Below the pieces are notes generated by a model. It saw only the letters and a program-made list of their open reading frames with translations, was not told where the DNA came from and searched no databases. From Ignavibacteriales bacterium (lineage in GTDB: Bacteria; Bacteroidota; Ignavibacteria; Ignavibacteriales; Ignavibacteriaceae): a DNA stretch of 39,177 nt. Position 1 is the stretch's first letter, and every line of letters begins with the position of its first letter. The position numbers were made by a program, and so were the translations under genes. This document shows positions 1 through 8,470 of the stretch, piece after piece. The stretch is from NCBI GenBank assembly GCA_012517155.1, contig JAAYVN010000041.1:74556-113732 (forward strand). Reading direction: 5' to 3'.

Positions 1-625
1 TAAATCGTTTTACACCTCTTAGGAACCATTGCCCCTTTTCGTTCTGATAGGCCTGAAGTTTTACCGCCTGCAGATCACTTCCGGCATCAGGTTCGGTAAG
101 TGCCATGGCACCGGTATATTCCCCGGTACAGAATCCGGGAAGATATTTTTCCCGCTGTTCTTCATTCCCAAATTTTTTAATAGTATCACCGATGTCCTGC
201 AGTCCGAATATATTCATCAGACTTGCATCAGCGCGGGATATCATTTCAACAGCGACCATATAAATTGTAAACGGAATATTTAAGCCGCCATACTTCCGGG
301 GAATTATCATGCCGCTTAAATCCGCCAGGGAGAGTTGCTTCAGGTTTTCCTGAGTTCCCTTTGCATAATGAACTTTGCCATCCCGGAACTGGGCTTCTTC
401 CAGGTCAACATCGGTCGCTCTTTCCGATATGAAGTTACCGGCAATATCTCCCACCATTTCCAGTACCTTACGATAGCTTTCCATAGCGTCTTCATAATTA
501 ACAGGAGCATAGTTGTACTTCTTACTCTCTTCATAATTATCCTCCGCCATACGGACTATTTCTTTCAAGTCTAAGTTATTGAAATGAAAGAGGATATCTT
601 TATTATCTAAAAAATAGTTAGGCAT
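1..625 (-). CDS. Acyl-CoA dehydrogenase, N-terminal part (cut by the window edge)
   Basis: This flavoprotein would oxidise an acyl-CoA to the 2,3-enoyl-CoA and pass electrons to the ETF encoded just upstream. About 208 residues are visible. An N-terminal helical stretch of about 80 residues, longer than in short-chain enzymes, is followed by the conserved region. That region includes the flavin-side motif AMALTEPDAGSDLQAVKL near residues 170-190, typical of the family. The start is the ATG at 625. Its ribosome binding site TAGGAG overlaps the stop codon of etfA, so translation is coupled. The catalytic base and C-terminal domain lie outside the window, so substrate chain length cannot be judged. 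The N-terminal extension suggests one of the longer members of the family, but this is inference. Confidence 0.9.
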   Translation of the reverse strand, partial: MPNYFLDNKDILFHFNNLDLKEIVRMAEDNYEESKKYNYAPVNYEDAMESYRKVLEMVGDIAGNFISERATDVDLEEAQFRDGKVHYAKGTQENLKQLSLADLSGMIIPRKYGGLNIPFTIYMVAVEMISRADASLMNIFGLQDIGDTIKKFGNEEQREKYLPGFCTGEYTGAMALTEPDAGSDLQAVKLQAYQNEKGQWFLRGVKRF

Positions 626-633
626 ACCGGCTC

Positions 634-1644
634 CTATTTCAGTTTGTGTTTATAAGTTTCAATGAATTTGGGAATCACTTCAGTGGCATCCCCCACTATT
701 GCATAATGCGCAACATCAAAAATGGGCGCATCCGGGTCACTGTTGATTGCAATAATTTTGTTCGAATCCTGCATACCTGCCCTGTGCTGAATTGCTCCGG
801 AAATACCTACCGCTATGTATAGCTTCGGTCTGACAGTCACCCCGGTTTGTCCTACTTGCCTCTCAGGAGAAATAAAACCCGCATCAACTGCTGCACGGCT
901 GCCGGCAACCTCGCCGCCAAGAACATCCGCAAGTTCATGTATAAGCCGGAAATTTTCTTTTGAGCCTAAGCCATACCCGCCTGCAACGATTATGGAACTT
1001 CCCTTCAGGTTAACCTTGCTTTCCTGCGTATGCCTTTCTATAATCTCCACTAGTTTGTCCTCCGGGGCAGGATGATATTTAACAGTCTTTATTTTGATTG
1101 GTTTAGAATTGGGTACCTTAACCAGTTCCATCACTCCTTCACGGACAGTAGCCATCTGGGTCGCAGTTTCCGGAGTTATAATTGTGGCTATGATGTTCCC
1201 GCCGAATGCCGGTCTGATCTGGAGAAGCAGATTCGGGTAATCTTTCCCCAGATAGTTCACATTTTCAATCTTCAGGTCCACGCAGTCAGCTGTCAGTCCG
1301 CTCATGGTTTTTGAAGCAACTCTTGGAGCAAGATCCCTTCCGGTGATTGAAGCACCAAAAAGCACAATGCGCGGTTGTTCTCTTTCTATGAGTTCGTTGA
1401 AAATTCTGGAATAAGGGAGGGATAAATAATCTTTCAGGAAAGCATCTTCAATCAGGTATGCTTCATCGGCACCAAACTCAGCGGTTTGCCCGGCAATATT
1501 TTTAACATTATGCCCGATTACAATGCTCTTTAACAAGCCGTTAAGGCTGTCGGCTAGTTTTCTCCCTTTGGAGAGTAATTCAAGACTCACCTCAGCAGCT
1601 TTACCGTTCCGTTGTTCTATAAAAACCCAAACTTCATTATTCAT
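634..1644 (-). CDS. etfA: Electron transfer flavoprotein, alpha subunit
   Basis: This is the FAD-binding subunit of the soluble heterodimeric ETF, which accepts electrons from acyl-CoA dehydrogenases and passes them towards the quinone pool. It has 336 residues, normal for the family. The C-terminal third carries the ETF-alpha FAD signature: GSRAAVDAGFIS near residue 245, then VGQTGVTVRPKLYIAVGISG, then an INSDPDAPIF segment that closes the flavin site. The ATG at 1644 is preceded by AAGGAAG at good spacing. It lies 17 bp downstream of etfB and 8 bp upstream of the acyl-CoA dehydrogenase, forming an etfB-etfA-acd operon. Electron bifurcation is possible in some ETFs, but nothing here shows it. 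Confidence 0.96.
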   Translation of the reverse strand: MNNEVWVFIEQRNGKAAEVSLELLSKGRKLADSLNGLLKSIVIGHNVKNIAGQTAEFGADEAYLIEDAFLKDYLSLPYSRIFNELIEREQPRIVLFGASITGRDLAPRVASKTMSGLTADCVDLKIENVNYLGKDYPNLLLQIRPAFGGNIIATIITPETATQMATVREGVMELVKVPNSKPIKIKTVKYHPAPEDKLVEIIERHTQESKVNLKGSSIIVAGGYGLGSKENFRLIHELADVLGGEVAGSRAAVDAGFISPERQVGQTGVTVRPKLYIAVGISGAIQHRAGMQDSNKIIAINSDPDAPIFDVAHYAIVGDATEVIPKFIETYKHKLK

Positions 1645-1661
1645 AATTTTTCTTCCTTCGC

Positions 1662-2549
1662 TTATCCAAAAATGTGGTCTTGAGTTAACTGATCTATCAA
1701 AGCACCTAAACCGGCGGTTGTCGGTTCGATTCTGTTGTAGCTGTTCCCTGCCAGCACTACCGATTCAACTTTATGAACTTTAGTTGGAGATCCTTTTAAA
1801 CCGCAGCGGTCCTGATTCAGTTGTAGATCATCCATGGTGAGGGTGTTGATGAACAGACCTCTTTCCTGGTACTCATGAACAAGTTTATCAATATATAACA
1901 GCGAATTGCCTTCGGTAAGTTTTTCAAGTTCTATCAGGGATTTGGCATTCTTATAAGCCATCATCCGTTTGGCACTGAATGGACGGGGCTGGGCTGCATC
2001 CTTCAGTACTGTGATAAGTACCGGCAATTTGCTTTTCTGGATTTCATAACCACCGTCAATTTGCTTTTTAGCAGTTACGGTGTCCTCCGTAACATCCAGA
2101 ATTTCCCGGGCAAATGTGATCTGGGGTATCCCTAACTTTTCGGCTGTCTGAGGACCCACCTGTGCAGTATCCCCGTCAATAGCCTGTCTTCCCGCAAATA
2201 CAAAATCATAGTTCCCAATATGTTTTATTACCTCGCTAAGCACATAAGAAGTAGCAAGCGTATCGGCACCGGCAAATTTCCTGTCACTAACCAGATAAAC
2301 CTCATCTGCCCCCATGAAGAAACATTCCCTTAATATATCGGAAGCCCTTTGCGGACCCATAGTAATAGCGGTTACCTTGCCGCCATATTTCTCCTTGACT
2401 TGCAGGGCAAATTCAAGCGCTATCTTGTCTTCATAGTTAAAGATAGCAGGAAGTTTTGAACGATTCACAGTTCCATCCTCCCTCATAACCTTGCCTGAGA
2501 TATTTGCAGTATCCGGAACTTGTTTGACCATCACGATTGAATTGAGCAT
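1662..2549 (-). CDS. etfB: Electron transfer flavoprotein, beta subunit
   Basis: This is the partner subunit of EtfA, which binds AMP (or a second flavin in bifurcating types). The start is set at the ATG at 2549 because AGAGGA sits 5 nt before it. An in-frame ATG at 2582 has no such site. This gives 295 residues beginning MLNSIVMVKQVPDT, the usual EtfB N-terminus. The family signatures VFAGRQAIDGDTAQVGPQ near residue 125 and the MMAYKNAK region near 200 are present. The protein is somewhat longer than classical EtfB of about 255 residues, with an extended C-terminus ending in a helix. It is the first gene of the etfB-etfA-acd operon. Confidence 0.95.
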   Translation of the reverse strand: MLNSIVMVKQVPDTANISGKVMREDGTVNRSKLPAIFNYEDKIALEFALQVKEKYGGKVTAITMGPQRASDILRECFFMGADEVYLVSDRKFAGADTLATSYVLSEVIKHIGNYDFVFAGRQAIDGDTAQVGPQTAEKLGIPQITFAREILDVTEDTVTAKKQIDGGYEIQKSKLPVLITVLKDAAQPRPFSAKRMMAYKNAKSLIELEKLTEGNSLLYIDKLVHEYQERGLFINTLTMDDLQLNQDRCGLKGSPTKVHKVESVVLAGNSYNRIEPTTAGLGALIDQLTQDHIFG

Positions 2550-2594
2550 TCTATCCTCTTTAAGATTGCTGAATATTTTCAAAAAAATTATTTT

Positions 2595-2602
2595 GAAATA
2601 TA
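2595..2602 (-). promoter_or_regulatory. Candidate Bacteroidetes-type -7 element upstream of etfB
   Basis: Read on the minus strand the octamer is TATATTTC, seven of eight bases matching the TAnnTTTG element used by Bacteroidetes sigma factors. It lies 45 bp before the etfB start. No clear -33 TTG element is seen at the expected distance, so this is a weak prediction. Confidence 0.25.
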
Positions 2603-2669
2603 CGAATTTATGGGATTTTTCTTAAACGGAATGGTAAGGAACAATAAGGGAAAAATTCTGCGCTTATCC

Positions 2670-2714
2670 GGGTAGAGAGAAATCTTAATAATTTTACTCA
2701 GACTCTCTCTACCC
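2670..2714. repeat. 11-bp perfect inverted repeat between the PorV-like gene and etfB
   Basis: The arm GGGTAGAGAGA (2670-2680) is the exact reverse complement of TCTCTCTACCC (2704-2714), with a 23-nt AT-rich loop. It lies in the spacer after the PorV-like gene and before the candidate etfB promoter. No run of T follows the stem directly on either strand, so it is not a standard intrinsic terminator. It may be a transcript-end hairpin or a protein-binding site. Confidence 0.5.
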
Positions 2715-2750
2715 TCAGAATTATTTTAGCTTAACAGATAGAAATCTGTT

Positions 2751-3662
2751 TCAGAAAGCATTAAATCCTAAACTGATGAGATGAACTGCTCCGAAATCGC
2801 CGTATAAATTATACGCATAATTGAGCATGAAGTTTTTATAGAATAATCCGAATCCGGCCGTTAATCCACCTAATCCTTCAATGTCTTTTTGACCGGTATT
2901 ATATCCCAACCTTAATGCAAAATATTCAATTATTCTATATTCTCCGCCAAGATTAAACTTGATATCGCTGTCATTTGGTAAATCTCCGGAAGCTGTAAAC
3001 AATAATCCTTCCATAGCATGGTAAGCCAAACCCGCTGAAATAATCATTGGCAGAGAGCTGGAAACAGAATCATACTTTAATCCGGTACCGATATTCCTAA
3101 CAGCCAAACCAAAATCTATTCCGTCATAAGTATAGAATCCGCCAATATCGAGTGCAAATGCAGAGGCGGATTTTTCGGCGAGAGTTTCAAAAACTCCCTT
3201 AAAAGTAACTCCGGCACTCAATTCAGGCATAAATTTTCTGCTGTAACTTAGATGAAATCCAATATCTGAATTTGTAAAAGTTCCGGTTTTTATAAACCCT
3301 ACCGGTGCGGCTTCTGTTCTTGTCATCTCTCCGGAATTGAAGTAGGAAACACCTGCTCCGATTACACCAATTCCGTAAGGAATAGCAATACCAATATATC
3401 CTGTTTTCATCTCCTCATAAATGGATGAAAAAGTTAATACCATATCTGTAGATTTAATTCCAATAACAGAAGCGGGATTATAATATATGCAGCTTGCATC
3501 TCCCGAAAGAGCAACTCCAGAATGTCCTAAAGCAGCAGTTCTTGCATTTGTGCTCAATTTCAAGAATGTACCTGAGGAAGTTCCTGCATTATCATTTTGT
3601 GCAAACACAAAACCATAAAATAGGAATGTCATTAAAACAATTATTACTGATATCGTTTTCAT
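2751..3662 (-). CDS. PorV/PorQ-family outer-membrane beta-barrel protein
   Basis: The protein has 303 residues. A signal peptide (1-21, ending VFAQ) is followed by a repeated amphipathic beta-strand pattern. The N-terminal signature of the PorV/PorQ (UPF0164) family is visible: FLKLSTNARTAALGHSGVA near residues 33-51, then CIYYNPASV near 59. The chain ends NAF, an aromatic C-terminus typical of outer-membrane barrels. In type 9 secretion PorV works as an outer-membrane shuttle that receives cargo through its C-terminal domain. The start ATG has AGGAG six bases upstream, just after the stop of a large secreted protein with such a C-terminal domain. That placement suggests, but does not prove, a cargo-specific partner. 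It is not necessarily the main PorV of the genome. Confidence 0.85.
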   Translation of the reverse strand: MKTISVIIVLMTFLFYGFVFAQNDNAGTSSGTFLKLSTNARTAALGHSGVALSGDASCIYYNPASVIGIKSTDMVLTFSSIYEEMKTGYIGIAIPYGIGVIGAGVSYFNSGEMTRTEAAPVGFIKTGTFTNSDIGFHLSYSRKFMPELSAGVTFKGVFETLAEKSASAFALDIGGFYTYDGIDFGLAVRNIGTGLKYDSVSSSLPMIISAGLAYHAMEGLLFTASGDLPNDSDIKFNLGGEYRIIEYFALRLGYNTGQKDIEGLGGLTAGFGLFYKNFMLNYAYNLYGDFGAVHLISLGFNAF

Positions 3663-3676
3663 TTTAAACTCCTAAT

Positions 3677-6600
3677 TTATCGTATAACTGTAAACTTACC
3701 AATTGATTTATGCTCTTCACCGTCAGGATCAGTATAGTAAATAATATACAGATATGTTCCGCTTGCAATTTCCTTACCTGCGTTATTTTTTCCGTCCCAT
3801 GAAACTTCATTATAACCTTCCTGCGTTACCGTTTTTTCGGGAGGTATTTCAATTATGAAATCTCCGGCAATGTTAAATACTTTTATTGAGAGATTACCCC
3901 CCGTTGTACCTAATACATAAGTAAATCTCATTCCTCCGGTAGGTAATGAAGAATGTGGGAATGGGTTCGGATAAGTAAACAGTTCTTTTATTGAGCCTTC
4001 TGTGGGTGGCTTAATACCAACGTTAAACGTCCAGTTATAAAACTTCAATAATGCCTGTCCTGCAGAATCCTTTACGCTGGTAGTAATTGTTACTGTATAG
4101 AATGAATCAATAGCTAACGGTTTATTTGGAGTAAGAGTAGCCATCTTCTTTGTATCATCATAAGCTACAGTTGCACTGATTTTCTGATTACTGCTTTCTG
4201 TTATGTAAAATGTTGTAGAGTCAATTGTATTTTTTCGCATTTGATTAGAGAATACGACACTTACGACAACCTCAGGCGGAATGTATTTCTCGCCATCCTC
4301 AGGATACATCGATAAAACCACAGGAATAGTGCTTGTTTCAAAGTCAGTAAAAAGATAATCAGTAGTCGTTGTATAAGCATGTGATAGATAATCGTTTATG
4401 GATGTATTTGACGTATTATAAACCTGCAAATCTTCTAACTTATATGGACTATTCATTCTATAAGCATATATTATTTTTCCGTCAAATCTTAACTCAACTC
4501 TATTAGTCCCAACTTGAAAAGTCCTTGTATTTGATGCCCAGGTCAGTTCGTTTCCCAGTGAATCTGTTAGCTTTCCGTTAATTGCATAGCTGCCTGCTGT
4601 TTTTGTATCAATTTCAATAGTAATACCTAAGTAATCATATTTACCATTGTTGTTCCCGTCAATACCGGAGTCCGAATACGAACCCGTATAACTGATGGCA
4701 CCAATTGAATCACTTCCCGAAATAAAAACTCCCTCATATGTACTTGCAAGTTTCATATTATCAACTGAGGTTAAACCGGTAGTAATAACAATATTATAAA
4801 CCGTTTCTTTTTTCAAAGAACTGTTTGGAGTAAAGGTAATGCCTTTATTTGTAGAATTATACTTATATACTCCGGGAACCTGTGTTTGAGATTGATTTTC
4901 AATAAGTTTAATATTTGTTAAATTCATAGTGGACGTATTTATACTCTTATTAAACCTTATTTCAATATCGTCGTTAATCGGAAAATTGCTTGAACCTCCG
5001 TCAGGATGTATTGAATTTATTTCCAAATCCGCACTATCATTTTCAGTCGTAAAACTCCAGCTAAAGTCAGAAGAGAGAGTATTACCAAGTACATCTGTAA
5101 TTCCACTCTTTATAACAACATTATATGTTTTATTCGATTCAAGAAAACTATACGGAACAAATCTGATTGTTCTCGAAATCGGGAAATAAACTACATTTCC
5201 AGGAATATTAGTACTTGAATTACTTACCCTGACATACATACTGTTATTATTTATAACGCCGGAATTTAATGCAGTTGGGAACGTTGCTTCAATATTGGTT
5301 TTTACTGAAACATTTAGCTCATTTTTTGCAGGGACAAGAAATTGTAACCCAATACCGTTATTAACTACAATACTAACTTCTTTATGAACCGTAGTCAGAC
5401 CGTCGGTAGCAGAAAGTTTTATCTTGTAATTCTTACTTGAAGTTAGTTGATTACTTTTAACGGAAATTGATGTTCCTTCATAATTGGCTAACAATGATTG
5501 CCAGGTTGTGCCGTTATCGCTTGACAATGATACCCTGTACAATAACTTATCACCATCCCCATCTGAACCCGTCCAACTTAAGGTTTTGACAGAGCTGCCG
5601 CTCCATGTTGTACCGTTTGTTGGAGCAGTTATATTAATTACCGGAGCCTGACTTGATTTTTTCACTTCTTTAAGAAGAGTGGAACCTTTGTAAATCCTAA
5701 GCATACCGAAATTATTTGGAGTTGGAACTACAATTGAAAAAGAGTATATAGTGTCATCTGTTGCATCCTCGGTAACTAAAGTGTAGGATTTGAAATCATA
5801 AGACAAAAGCTCCGTACCGGTTGGAGTATATAGCTTTAAAGTAAGATCCCCCCCATTAGGGTATGAATTTGCTTCATAATTATCATTCTCCCAAACAGGA
5901 GTAAGATAAAACTTATTATTCAAATCATATCCACCGGAGATTATAAGGTGAGGCCCTGCTGCATAATTAATCTTATTAAGTGCTGCTGCAAGTACGTTAT
6001 CGTACAACTCATTATAATCATAATCGCAAATCCATCTCTCCTTTTCAGGTTTAATAGTAATCGACATCAAACTAAGTAATTTATCAGCCTCCTCATTTCC
6101 TTCATCAGTGGATTTGTTTTTCTTCTTAGTTACCCAAAATCCCTGAGTAGCCATTTCATCGGTAGTATGTTTGTTACCTCCGTGCATCTTTGAACTAATG
6201 CTGAAATTATGCCCAAATTCATGAATAACGGTTGTAGAATTTGCCCCCATACCTTCAACACCACCGTCATCTCTAAGTAAAATCATCTTCCTTCCGTCAG
6301 AGAAAGTACTTGAAACCCCGGTATAACTCCTTTCACCGGTCCAGCCATCTTCTACACTTCTTTGTCCAAAATCATCAGAAATCAGTCCGATAAAAGCAAC
6401 TCCTTCGCCCTTATTAGTGAAAGCATCGCTGTTTACTAAAATATATTTAACAGTGTCACGAAATGGTCTAACACTCTCAATAGGTTGACTACCCGTATAA
6501 TCAGCCGCTTTAGGCCATGAATAGTTTTGCAGAGGTGTTTTAACATCAATATCTGCTCCTTTAGTAAACTCAATATCCTTCACCGGAAACATATCTCTGA

Positions 6601-8005
6601 ACAACTCTTTACATCTGGTCATCAGATTTTCCATTCTAGTTTTAGCTACATAATTAACACTATCAGCCCAGCTTTCAGCAAGAATAAAATGATAAACGAT
6701 TTTAAGAGTCTTTTGATTTTCTCTTAAATCAATATTTGCTGTTTCTTTAAATGTAACGGGAGTTGAACCCCCCTGGTTTTCAGGCTCAAGGGAAAGTTCA
6801 ACTGTCTTATTTCCCGTTGCAATAGTTGACCAGTTCGTATAGAGATTAGTAGTATTTGTTCCGTTTTTCTTATTCTCGGCTGTTTCTCTTTTATCTTTTC
6901 GGAAATATGTTTCGCTCTCTTCCAAAACAGCTGTAGTTCCCTCTTTAAGAGTTGTTTTTACATCTATATTTTCGAATTGGGCACTTGGATGTACATTTGC
7001 TTTTTTATCCCACTTATCGGTGTAAACCCTGATTACTGCATCCTTTTCTTTAATCTGCTTTTTATTCCTAACTACCTGAATAGGAACCAGTTTATCTTTA
7101 TTAATTTCCAGATCAGGAACAGTTGAGAAATTAAAGCTCCTTGAACTCTCCATTATTCCGCCTTCCGCACTCTGAACACCGCTCAAACCACCGGTAACCC
7201 AAAGCGAATATTTAACTCCATCCATTAAATCTGCATTCGGCTTAATTGTTACCTCCTTTTTATTTGCACTCAGAGCAAATGTACAGGGAACAATTGAATA
7301 ACCGCTATTATTGTTGAAATACTTTATAGCAAAATTTGCGGAGGATACGGAAGCTGGATTAAGTTCGGCATTAAACTTAACTCGTATATCAGGGTTTTTG
7401 AAATTAATCAGTTTAAACTGACCTGGTATAAATTCGGTAATTTCAAGTTCTCCATCAGCTCTGATAGATCCCCAATCAACTGTTACACACCATCCGGCAA
7501 GATTTACATCTATATATACAACCACTTCGTTTTTTCCAGGTGATTGTTTTGTACCCCCAATTATATCAGCAGGAGAAAGTGTGAAGCTATTAATGCTCCA
7601 TTGATTGTTTGCACCATGAAGTGTACCGACTACCTTACCATTAAACCTTACTACATCCACTTCACCGCTTGATTCATCAACATCCCAAACGCTCATAATC
7701 AGTTTCAGATTTTTTAGTTTCAGCGGGTCAACATCAATAAAAATCGGGAATCTGATTTCGGATTTTTTATTCGTACATAAAGGACCATAATAAACATCCA
7801 AATCATAACCCGAAGAAGTTTTCCACTCAATAAAGTTATCATTTAGTTTGTCAGGTTGCTCCGGTCTGATTAAGTATGAGGGTATATCCTCAGGTCGATA
7901 ATTAGAAAATCTTTCTAATTCTGCGTCCGATTGGTTAGACTGAGGGAAAATATTGATTGAAATATACAGTAGAATAAAGATTAGAAGTTTGAAATATCTA
8001 TTCAT
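3677..8005 (-). CDS. Very large secreted protein: HExxH metalloprotease-like domain, four Ig-like modules and a C-terminal sorting-type domain
   Basis: The start is placed at the ATG at 8005 because GGAG lies 6 nt upstream; ATGs at 8017 and 8008 are alternatives. This gives 1442 residues. Order of parts: signal peptide 1-22 (ending NIFPQ); a beta-sandwich module about 60-190; a Big_5-type Ig-like module about 190-296; a putative zinc protease region about 440-690 with HEFGH at 595-599; an Ig-like module about 786-880; Big_5 modules about 889-990 and 991-1096; a DSGIDGNNNGKYDYLG module about 1102-1222; a fourth Big_5 module about 1228-1333; and a C-terminal domain starting YPNPF at 1344 and ending KSIGKFTVIR, like FlgD-Ig/type 9 sorting domains. 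The metzincin spacing HExxHxxGxxH is not met. The nearest downstream histidines are H608 and H613, so the third zinc ligand is unclear. Substrate unknown. Confidence 0.85.
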   Translation of the reverse strand: MNRYFKLLIFILLYISINIFPQSNQSDAELERFSNYRPEDIPSYLIRPEQPDKLNDNFIEWKTSSGYDLDVYYGPLCTNKKSEIRFPIFIDVDPLKLKNLKLIMSVWDVDESSGEVDVVRFNGKVVGTLHGANNQWSINSFTLSPADIIGGTKQSPGKNEVVVYIDVNLAGWCVTVDWGSIRADGELEITEFIPGQFKLINFKNPDIRVKFNAELNPASVSSANFAIKYFNNNSGYSIVPCTFALSANKKEVTIKPNADLMDGVKYSLWVTGGLSGVQSAEGGIMESSRSFNFSTVPDLEINKDKLVPIQVVRNKKQIKEKDAVIRVYTDKWDKKANVHPSAQFENIDVKTTLKEGTTAVLEESETYFRKDKRETAENKKNGTNTTNLYTNWSTIATGNKTVELSLEPENQGGSTPVTFKETANIDLRENQKTLKIVYHFILAESWADSVNYVAKTRMENLMTRCKELFRDMFPVKDIEFTKGADIDVKTPLQNYSWPKAADYTGSQPIESVRPFRDTVKYILVNSDAFTNKGEGVAFIGLISDDFGQRSVEDGWTGERSYTGVSSTFSDGRKMILLRDDGGVEGMGANSTTVIHEFGHNFSISSKMHGGNKHTTDEMATQGFWVTKKKNKSTDEGNEEADKLLSLMSITIKPEKERWICDYDYNELYDNVLAAALNKINYAAGPHLIISGGYDLNNKFYLTPVWENDNYEANSYPNGGDLTLKLYTPTGTELLSYDFKSYTLVTEDATDDTIYSFSIVVPTPNNFGMLRIYKGSTLLKEVKKSSQAPVINITAPTNGTTWSGSSVKTLSWTGSDGDGDKLLYRVSLSSDNGTTWQSLLANYEGTSISVKSNQLTSSKNYKIKLSATDGLTTVHKEVSIVVNNGIGLQFLVPAKNELNVSVKTNIEATFPTALNSGVINNNSMYVRVSNSSTNIPGNVVYFPISRTIRFVPYSFLESNKTYNVVIKSGITDVLGNTLSSDFSWSFTTENDSADLEINSIHPDGGSSNFPINDDIEIRFNKSINTSTMNLTNIKLIENQSQTQVPGVYKYNSTNKGITFTPNSSLKKETVYNIVITTGLTSVDNMKLASTYEGVFISGSDSIGAISYTGSYSDSGIDGNNNGKYDYLGITIEIDTKTAGSYAINGKLTDSLGNELTWASNTRTFQVGTNRVELRFDGKIIYAYRMNSPYKLEDLQVYNTSNTSINDYLSHAYTTTTDYLFTDFETSTIPVVLSMYPEDGEKYIPPEVVVSVVFSNQMRKNTIDSTTFYITESSNQKISATVAYDDTKKMATLTPNKPLAIDSFYTVTITTSVKDSAGQALLKFYNWTFNVGIKPPTEGSIKELFTYPNPFPHSSLPTGGMRFTYVLGTTGGNLSIKVFNIAGDFIIEIPPEKTVTQEGYNEVSWDGKNNAGKEIASGTYLYIIYYTDPDGEEHKSIGKFTVIR

Positions 8006-8072
8006 CATCGACTCCATTTCTCAGATAATATCCCGGATTCCGGAAAAATCTGAATTTAATGATAAAAGAATG

Positions 8073-8101
8073 ATTATAAGAGAACAAAAACTTACAAACA
8101 A
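8073..8101 (-). promoter_or_regulatory. Candidate sigma-70-like promoter for the large secreted protein
   Basis: On the minus strand TTGTTT (8101-8096) is separated by exactly 17 bases from TATAAT (8078-8073). The -10 box is perfect, while the -35 box keeps only TTG. A start site near 8066 would give a leader of about 60 nt before the ATG at 8005. Confidence 0.4.
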
Positions 8102-8355
8102 ACTTAAATTGTTAAACTTGCTGAAATGTAATTAATATTTTTCTTAAATCCAAGATATTTCCACATATTAATCTGAATTATTAATAATTATCGCCATATA
8201 TGTGTTTATTATCACAAATTATATCTTCTTTTACATCAGTCCGTCCCGGGAAAGGTAATTATCTTGGATTAGATTTATAATTAGAATTATTTTTTTCAAA
8301 GCTTATAAATAGAATAAACTTAGATAAAAGATTAGTAAAAAAAGTATATTTTATT

Positions 8356-8371
8356 TATATTTGGTTATAAT
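8356..8371 (+). promoter_or_regulatory. Candidate promoter elements for tRNA-Arg and tadA
   Basis: TATATTTG at 8356-8363 fits the Bacteroidetes TAnnTTTG element exactly, and a perfect TATAAT lies at 8366-8371. Either would place the transcript start 10-20 nt before the tRNA at 8389. No convincing upstream element was found for either, so which one is used is open. Confidence 0.4.
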
Positions 8372-8388
8372 TTTTTATCAGTATATCT

Positions 8389-8462
8389 GCACCCGTAGCT
8401 CAACTGGACAGAGCATCTGACTTCGGATCAGAGGGTTGAGGGTTCGAATCCTTCCGGGTGTA
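8389..8462 (+). tRNA. tRNA-Arg, anticodon TCG
   Basis: A full cloverleaf can be folded. The acceptor stem GCACCCG (8389-8395) pairs with CGGGTGT (8455-8461), including one G-U pair at the first position. The D arm is GCTC/GAGC. The anticodon stem TCTGA/TCAGA encloses the loop CTTCGGA, with anticodon TCG at 8423-8425. The T arm GAGGG/CCTTC encloses TTCGAAT. The discriminator base is A8462, and CCA is not encoded. UCG reads CGA and possibly other CGN codons. tadA begins 8 nt after the tRNA, so the two probably share a transcript. Confidence 0.95.
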
Positions 8463-8470
8463 CAATATCT

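Larger units (their letters stand above)
8018..8388. other. Gene-free divergent region between the secreted giant and tRNA-Arg
   Basis: This AT-rich region carries no credible gene; a 60-codon reading frame across it has no binding site or family resemblance. It holds a candidate promoter for each side, annotated separately. It also has an 11-bp inverted repeat with widely separated arms, AATCCAAGATA at 8147-8157 and TATCTTGGATT at 8260-8270. No riboswitch is recognisable to me. Confidence 0.6.

Noticed and set aside
7953-8135. A 60-codon plus-strand frame upstream of the tRNA
   Set aside because: It overlaps the signal-peptide coding region of the large secreted protein and has no start signal or resemblance.
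8389-8462. The tRNA-Arg 3' end as an integration site
   Set aside because: No repeat of the tRNA 3' end was seen elsewhere in the window and the genes on both sides look native.
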